A DNA stretch of 64,000 nucleotides. Source: Trebouxia sp. TZW2008 (taxonomy: Eukaryota; Chlorophyta; Trebouxiophyceae; Trebouxiales; Trebouxiaceae). The notes beneath the pieces were generated by a model. The model was not told the DNA's origin. It saw nothing but the letters and a program-made list of their open reading frames with translations, and searched no databases. Shown piece after piece: positions 58,801 through 64,000 of the stretch (the first letter of the stretch is position 1; each line of letters begins with the position of its first letter). A program made the position numbers and the translations under genes. The DNA lies in the NCBI GenBank assembly GCA_002118135.1, contig BDIU01000308.1:1-64000 (forward strand). Reading direction: 5' to 3'.

Positions 58801-61800
58801 GTGCACTAGATTATGACATGTTACACATCCACTTGAAACAAATTGACTCACACATGCAGAATTGATTGTGGCACATGCCTGTTGAAAGCATTGCAGAACC
58901 ATCAAGAATGCCTGTGACATAGATAGCAATTGGCACAGTCTCTAGCAGCCTGCATTCTCTAATGACCTTATGCTGTGCCACACATCTGGCAGCAACACAA
59001 ATGTAGGACGCTTTCTTCTTCCCCAAGCATGCATTCTACCAAGCACAGAGCTAGGCTGATGACATTCAGCAGATTGTGCAGCAGTCATTGAAAGAGGTCA
59101 AAGTACCTGTCTTGTTACCAAGCTCCCTCTGCAGGGCTTCTTTGGTGGTGGCCCTGACCTGCCTCACGCTGCTGATGCCTATATCCTTGAGCTTGTGGCA
59201 CATGTTCCACCCGACCCCTGGCAGCTCGTCCACCCCCAAGTCCAGCAGGTACGCATCCACCTGGAATGCAGTGATAGAAGCATCACATATGATGCCCTCG
59301 AGACAGTGCAGAGGGGTTGCAGACGAAAGTGATTTAGTTCACGCCACACTCGACACTGTGCTGACTGTGAAATAAAGAGCAGCGCTCTTGTGATGATGAT
59401 CAAGGAAAGGCAGGAAATTCGTGCCATGAGAGTCAAGGCTCTGCACCCAAAAGCATGAAGACCTTACACAGGTTGCCGGAGGATGCTCACCTGATCAGAC
59501 TGAATCCTGAACTGGCCATTGGGTTTGCCTTTCTTGGTAGCTAGCCGTGCTACCAGCATGCAAGGCCCAATACCAGCACTGGCTGTGCAGCCTGTTGCCT
59601 CAAAAATCTGCTGTCTGATGGAGGTGGCCACCTCTGAGGGGTCGCCCAAGCCAGTCACATCCAGATACGCCTCGTCACAAGACACTGGCTGAACGCATGC
59701 TGTGGCTTGCAGCAAGATCTTGTACACCTGAAACCAAAACGCCCTCTGTCGCTCAACATTGCTTTTGTGGTGTTCAACTGCACTGCAGTACATGACATGG
59801 TGAAAGCAACTCAATGATGACTGCTGTCTGATGAAGGTGGCCACCTCTGAGGCGTTCCCCAAGCCAGTCACATCCAGGTACGCCTCATCACAAGACACTG
59901 GCTGAAGACACGCTGTGGCTTGCAGCAAAACCTTGTAAAACTGACACCACATCTTGCTTCAATATATTGATGCTGCTGTCATGGTTTGATGTAGTCCATG
60001 GGCTTACAGCTATGCGCACTGTATGACAGAGACCTGTTTCTGCGTGCATGCTTGAAAGCAGCGCACGATCTGGTGAATAAAGCTTGGTAATTAGCGCGAC
60101 CCGCTCTGTGCTTGTCGGTGCTTGTCCTTGTTGATCAGGGGCATACAGGTAAAGAGCAAAGCACACATGCTAGCGAGTGCAGATACATTGTGGGCTGCAT
60201 GCAAGGGAAAAGGGTAGTATATGGCTCATGCAACAGCTCTTCCAGCCTTTTACAGTCTGTCAGTCACCGGTTAATGCCAGCAACATGACAAGCATTTATT
60301 CTAGAAAAGAAAGAAAAGAAAAGTCTACGCCGTTAGGCGTCATAACGGGAGCGTCTGTTTATAGAGGCAGCCCGGGTCTGCCGCTTCAAGAGCAGCAGCC
60401 ATCATTTTATCTAGATTGCCAGACCAAACATAACTGTCCACACACACAAGGTCATTACCAGACTAGGAAAGCCATGTGACAAATATGATTTGCTACTTGA
60501 CACATGATCAGCAAAACCACACATCATGCTTTGGACAGGATGCGATTCTAGCATGGTTTTGTGCCTTGGCACACTGATCTGCTCAGAGACTTCCTCATAC
60601 TTGTCAAATTGGTAAGGCATGACTCTCAGGTGGGGGCACCGTGTCTTGGCCTCAGCAATGAACACTTTGACAGCCAACGATAACACACCACCACAAGAAA
60701 AACATTGATGCTTTGGCAACAATGCGGCTTTGTCACAGCCTGAGAAACTCAAATGCCCACCTGCTCAGACACTTCCTCATTCTTGTCAAACTGGTAAGGC
60801 ATCACAATGAGGTGGGGGCACAGCTTCTTGGCTTCAGCAATGAACATGCTGGTCTTGATGCCAAACTTGTAGTAAAACCCACAATGACCTAGTGAAATCG
60901 CTGTGACATGTGTGATGGCATACAGACAGCAATGGTTGGGATAGAGAGTGACTCTGAGACCCTCTGACACAGGGATAATCTCACCTGCTCAGAGACTTAC
61001 TCATACTTGTCAAATTGATAAGGCATCACAATCAAGTGTTGGCACCTTGTTTTGGCCTCAGCAATGAACACTTTGACAGCCAACAACAACACACGAGGAC
61101 AAGAAAAAACATTGATCCTTTGACAACAATGCGGCTGTGACACAGCCTGGGAAATTCAAATGCTCACCTGCTCAGAGACTTCCTCATACTTGTCAAACTG
61201 GTAGGGCATCACAATCAGATGAGGACACCGCTTCTTGGCCTCAGCAATGAACATGCTGGCTTTAATGCCAAATTTCCGGGCCTCATAGTTGGCTGAAGAA
61301 ATTTCCCCAGTGCCTTGAGCACTGTTGGAGTGACTGACAGCTAAGGGCTTGCCCTTGAAAGCTGAATCTGCCAGTTCTGCTACTGAGGCAAAGAAGCAGT
61401 CCATGTCCAGGTGAATGATTGCACGCTCAGTCTGTGCTTCTGCACCTGCACCATCAGTTTGTAAGAATGTGAGTCATGGTTATAACTGGCTGAAGACACT
61501 TTCCCAGAGCCCTGAGCGCTATTGGAATGACTGACAGCTAAAGGCTTGCCCTTGAAAGCTGTATCTGCTAGTTCTGCCACTGATGCAAAGATGCAGTCCA
61601 TGTCCAGGTGGATGATTGCATGCTCAGTGAGCAGCTCTGCAGCTGTACATCAGTTTTTGATAGGAGGTAAATGATCGCAAGCCAAGTTTGTGATTCTGCA
61701 GCTGCATGACAAAGTGCAGCAGAGTAGGAATCAGGTTGTCAGACAGATATTCCTCAATCTGCCGATTTTCATATCAATGCAGCGCTAGCAAATGATGCAG

Positions 61801-64000
61801 GCTTGGCAGGGCGATCTGCTTTGCTTATGCCGTAAGGGTGCATCAATGTCAAAGGGAATACCTTTGTCACCCTTTAAGGCAGTCAGTAGTGCCGAGGGCT
61901 GATGGGCAGTCTGAGGCAAAGGTGCATGTGCAGCCATACTAGCAGTCAAAGCCTCAATGCGTGCTTTCCACCTCCCAATGAATGATAGCCTGCACAGAGC
62001 ACAGAGCTTATAATCAAGTGCTCCATGATTGCAGCAGGACCCCATGGTTTGAATTGACCATATGTGCAGACCCACAACAGCATGATTTTCAGCATGCCAT
62101 GCCATGATAAGCATAGTATCAAAGCGTCAGCCTAGTTTTCACATCTTGATGAGCTGAACAACACAGTCTGATGAAGAGGCAGAGCAAGTTGATTTGCCTG
62201 TTTATTTGAGTCTCAGGCAGCAGATGTTTGGCAGAACGCATGCTCACCTGGAGGACTTGTAATAGCTGTCCATGAAGTGAGGGTCATCCCTGGATGACTT
62301 AGGCGGTCCTCGCAACAGATCACAGGCAGCTCGTGCTGCAGCAGCACGCTCGTGAGCAATCCTATACTCAGCTGCATCTACTTGGACACCATCCAAAGTC
62401 TTCCTGCTGTCTGCAGATGCATGCCTGCTAGCATCTGCCACACATGCCAAGCCTTCCTGTTGAGCAGGCTTTGTGCTGCTGATGGTATGGCCTACAATTG
62501 TGCTATCTGATGTCTTTCTGATGTCTGCAGGGGCATGCCTGCTAGCATCTGCCAGACTTGCCAAGCCTTCCTGTCGAGCAGACTCTGTGCTGCTGATGAT
62601 GTGGCCTTCGTTCGTGCTATCTGATGTCTTTCTGATGTCTGCAGGGGCATGCCTGCTAGCAGTTGCCGCGCATGCCAAGCCTTCCTGTCGAGCAGGCCCT
62701 GTGCTGTTATGTCCATGGCCTGGCGCTGTGTCTACAGCATGTAGGAGGGCTGCTTCTGCATGGGGTTGTGAACCTGTGGCAGCTGACTGCGGCGAATGTC
62801 CGTCTGTGGGCAGCACAGCAGATGGGTGAGATTCAGCAAGCAAGTCTGGCTCAGCTGCAGGTGCATTGCTAGCCTTTGGCCTCAAATCCGTATCTTCAGC
62901 AGCAGCACCAAAGCTGAGCGCCTTGACGGGTCCATGCTTATCTGCTGCAGTCTGCTGGGCAGCGTCAAAGGCTTGGTGCTGCGCTGCAACACCACTCTGC
63001 ATGTTGCCGGCTGCCAGAGGTGCCTCATGGTGCAGCTTGAAATCAGCATCAAATGCTGACTGCTGTGCAGTGGAAGACAGGGCAGCTGGCTGTCCTTTGA
63101 GACTGGTGTCAGCGGCTGATGCAGCGTATTGCTTGTAGGGCGAGGGAGGCAAAGCTGCTGCAATGTGGGCGGGCTTCTGTGTTGTCAGTGCTGCAGTGCC
63201 TGGCTGCTGACGGAAGGCTGACAGTGTCCGCTGACCAGGCACGTCTCGCAGGCGCCACAAGACATACTCCTCAAGCTGCATGCAGCCACAAACCTGTTGC
63301 ATGCTTCACACAAACTGTTTGCCATGCGAATGCTCAAACACAAAGAGGACAAAACCACAAGCCATGCGGAAAGGCAAATCAGCAAGTGGAGTGCACATAT
63401 GCTTGCTTGAAGCCTTTTGACTGCATGGCACTGAATAAGCACAGAGCTGAATGTGCCAGTTCAACAACAGCTACATATCCTGATGAAACAATGCCAGACG
63501 CTAGGCATACCGGAAGAAGGACGCCTGCCTTCAACGAGTCCACCACCCATTCAGGACGCACAACTGGTGTAGGATCTCTGCATTGGCAATCACATGATTG
63601 GCCACCTACGCATGCATTGTGCAGTCTTGCTATCTGTTGCCGGCAGCAGTGTGCGGCTTTACCTTTCTCGCTGAAAGATCTTGACCTTGGCATCTGTCAA
63701 ATTGCTGCAGATGATGTGTGTCACATATGATCGGCGGTAATACACCTCAAAGTTGCCTCCATGCAAGGCCATGATTTGCTTGAGATCCTGTCAAGCAGAA
63801 CAGAAGTGAGGTCTTGCTGCAAGATGTTTCTCGAGCAGGTAGAAGCACAGGCATGCTTGCCTGCTGTGAGGGTGTGGTGAAGCCATTCACTGTGATGCTG
63901 ACTCCAGTGAACAAGGTTGACACAGCATGACCGCTGGCAGTGCCATATGCCGCAGCAACGGCGCTTTGCTGATCAAACTGCTCCTGCAGCTTCTTGTTTT
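52816..64000 (-). CDS. REV1: REV1 translesion DNA polymerase, 5' end outside window
   Basis: A Y-family deoxycytidyl transferase and scaffold for translesion polymerases. Exons: 64000-63861, 63787-63663 and 63577-63511 (BRCT: FTGVSITVNGF, YVTHIICSNL, VVRPEWVVDSLKAGVLL); 63275-62248 (linker, ending DPHFMDSYYKSSR); 61989-61871; 61439-61168 (HLDMDCFFASVAELAD, first catalytic Asp, and YEARKFGIKASMF); 59727-59491 (PVSCDEAYLD, catalytic Asp-Glu; ASAGIGPCMLVARLATKKGKP); 59260-59107 (DELPGVGW helix-hairpin-helix); 58651-58481; 58186-57963 (FMGHGDCDNMSRSVTL, little finger); 57564-55269 (long linker); 54164-54003; 53470-52816. Three UBM-like ubiquitin-binding motifs occur (SQIDATVFAALPPEHQQEL, SQIDASVLNALPLEVRREL, TQVDPSVLCELPQDLQDEL). 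The C-terminal domain (VQWAAKQVQHNLEDVQYML...YGATLRL) is the Pol eta/kappa/REV7 docking bundle. Both catalytic exons have extra copies in the adjacent introns. Confidence 0.95.
54180..54690. repeat. irregular tandem repeat in a REV1 intron
   Basis: A motif of about 30 bp (GTCAGCATGCTGTGCCTGCTTGTTGCAATCAT and variants) recurs about six times between 54,195 and 54,670, separated by variable spacers that often contain a TCCAGCAG or GGCAGACTT block. It lies in the intron between the long linker exon and the exon at 54164-54003. Confidence 0.75.
59830..59940 (-). repeat. extra copy of the REV1 SCDEAYLD exon (in frame)
   Basis: Preceded by the acceptor GTGGTGTCAG, it encodes FYKVLLQATACLQPVSCDEA, then YLDVTGLGNASEVATFIRQQ, a close copy of the start of the exon at 59727-59491 (VYKILLQATACVQP...). 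It starts 213 bp (71 codons) upstream of the main exon, in the same frame, and no stop codon lies between them. Splicing into this acceptor and reading through would give a protein with two SCDEAYLD motifs. No donor follows the copied part. Confidence 0.8.
60281..60420. other. hairpin-rich segment in REV1 intron
   Basis: A patch unlike its surroundings: TCTAGA-type palindromic sequence near both ends, a purine run (GAAAAGAAAGAAAAGAAAAG), then ACGCCGTTAGGCGT (perfect 5-bp stem), the overlapping CCGTTA..TAACGG stem, and GGCAGCCCGGGTCTGCC (stem around CCCGGG). It may be a small inserted element. No coding signal. Confidence 0.4.
60579..60665 (-). pseudogene. decayed copy of REV1 finger-region exon (B4)
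   Basis: Encodes FIAEAKTRCPHLRVMPYQFDK and YEEVSEQ, matching the end of the exon at 61439-61168. The donor GT is replaced by AT (GAGCAG|ATCAGT), so it should not be spliced as an exon end. Confidence 0.7.
60761..60865 (-). repeat. open copy of REV1 finger-region exon (B3), possible cassette
   Basis: Encodes 35 residues (FGIKTSMFIAEAKKLCPHLI, VMPYQFDKNEEVSEQ) with no stop, an AG directly before it (TACTACAAG) and a GT donor (GTGGGC) after it. Length is 105 bp, phase 0 at both ends. Inclusion between the exons at 61168 and 59727 would keep the frame and duplicate this part of the fingers/palm. Confidence 0.65.
60985..61073 (-). pseudogene. decayed copy of REV1 finger-region exon (B2)
   Basis: Encodes FIAEAKTRCQHLIVMPYQFDKYE, then an in-frame TAA, then VSEQ followed by a GTGAGA donor. 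The stop marks it as non-functional. Confidence 0.75.
61490..61636 (-). pseudogene. decayed copy of REV1 first catalytic exon (B0)
   Basis: After the acceptor ACAGCTGCAG it repeats HLDMDCIFASVAELADTAFK and GKPLAVSHSNSAQGSGKVSS. The catalytic Asp is kept, but the following aromatic (Phe in MDCFF) is Ile. The copy stops at SASY, before the rest of the exon, and has no donor. It starts 197 bp upstream of the functional exon (not a multiple of three). Confidence 0.75.
62390..62720 (-). repeat. three-unit coding tandem repeat in the REV1 linker
   Basis: Three units of about 38 residues (114 bp) with the core ARQEGLASLADASRHAPADI followed by RKTSDST. Unit 1 has ACAATASRHAPADIRK, unit 3 has ACVADASRHASADSRK. 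They sit between the BRCT domain and the conserved DPHFMDSYYKSSR block, a region that is disordered in other REV1 proteins. Confidence 0.85.

Overview
This is nuclear DNA from a photosynthetic eukaryote, almost certainly a green alga (Chlorophyta; a trebouxiophyte-like or chlorophycean relative fits, but the genus cannot be read from the sequence). The evidence is spliced genes with GT-AG introns and a T/C-tract followed by GCAG at 3' splice sites, plastid genes of plant type (VTE3 methyltransferase, FAD5-type desaturase), and Ala/Gln/Ser-rich protein linkers. A centriole/basal-body style LRR-SFI1 protein suggests a flagellated stage.

Layout. 1-5,095 (-): Pescadillo (PES/NOP7), with its last exon(s) off the left edge. 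5.1-6.1 kb: a gene-free stretch with a 43-bp direct repeat and a tRNA-like segment. 6,097-8,197 (-): VTE3 (MPBQ/MSBQ methyltransferase). 9,090-10,467 (-) and 11,955-13,171 (+): two unrecognised proteins. 13,656-16,668 (-): MATE transporter. 17,242-30,087 (+): a 13-kb LRR + SFI1-repeat + coiled-coil gene. 31,015-33,237 (-): plastid acyl-lipid desaturase (FAD5/ADS type). 33,683-34,886 (+): eIF1A, eight exons. 35,985-40,280 (-): a repeat-rich, low-complexity protein with a CxxC-CxxC motif. 40,588-50,680 (-): Treslin/TICRR-like replication-initiation protein. 51,004-51,824 (+): SigF-like NTF2-fold protein. 52,816 to beyond 64,000 (-): REV1 translesion polymerase, entering the window just upstream of its BRCT domain.

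The genes do not form one pathway. There is a loose theme of replication and cell cycle (Treslin, REV1, Pescadillo, LRR-SFI1) and a plastid lipid/antioxidant pair (VTE3, FAD5). Three gene pairs are divergent over short intergenic gaps (MATE/LRR-SFI1, FAD5/eIF1A, Treslin/NTF2-like).

The most striking feature is a recurrent pattern of short (about 110-270 bp) tandem duplications. They carry the end of an intron, its 3' splice site and the start of the next exon. At least four genes are affected (Pescadillo three times, VTE3, LRR-SFI1 twice, REV1 repeatedly). In most cases the intact exon is the copy furthest downstream, and decayed partial copies with a preserved acceptor lie upstream. In REV1 the duplications hit both exons that carry the catalytic carboxylates, and two of the extra copies preserve the reading frame. 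The same process seems to have made in-frame coding repeats in REV1 and in the 36-40 kb protein. Exon boundaries below were derived by eye from splice consensus and protein-family fit, not from transcripts.
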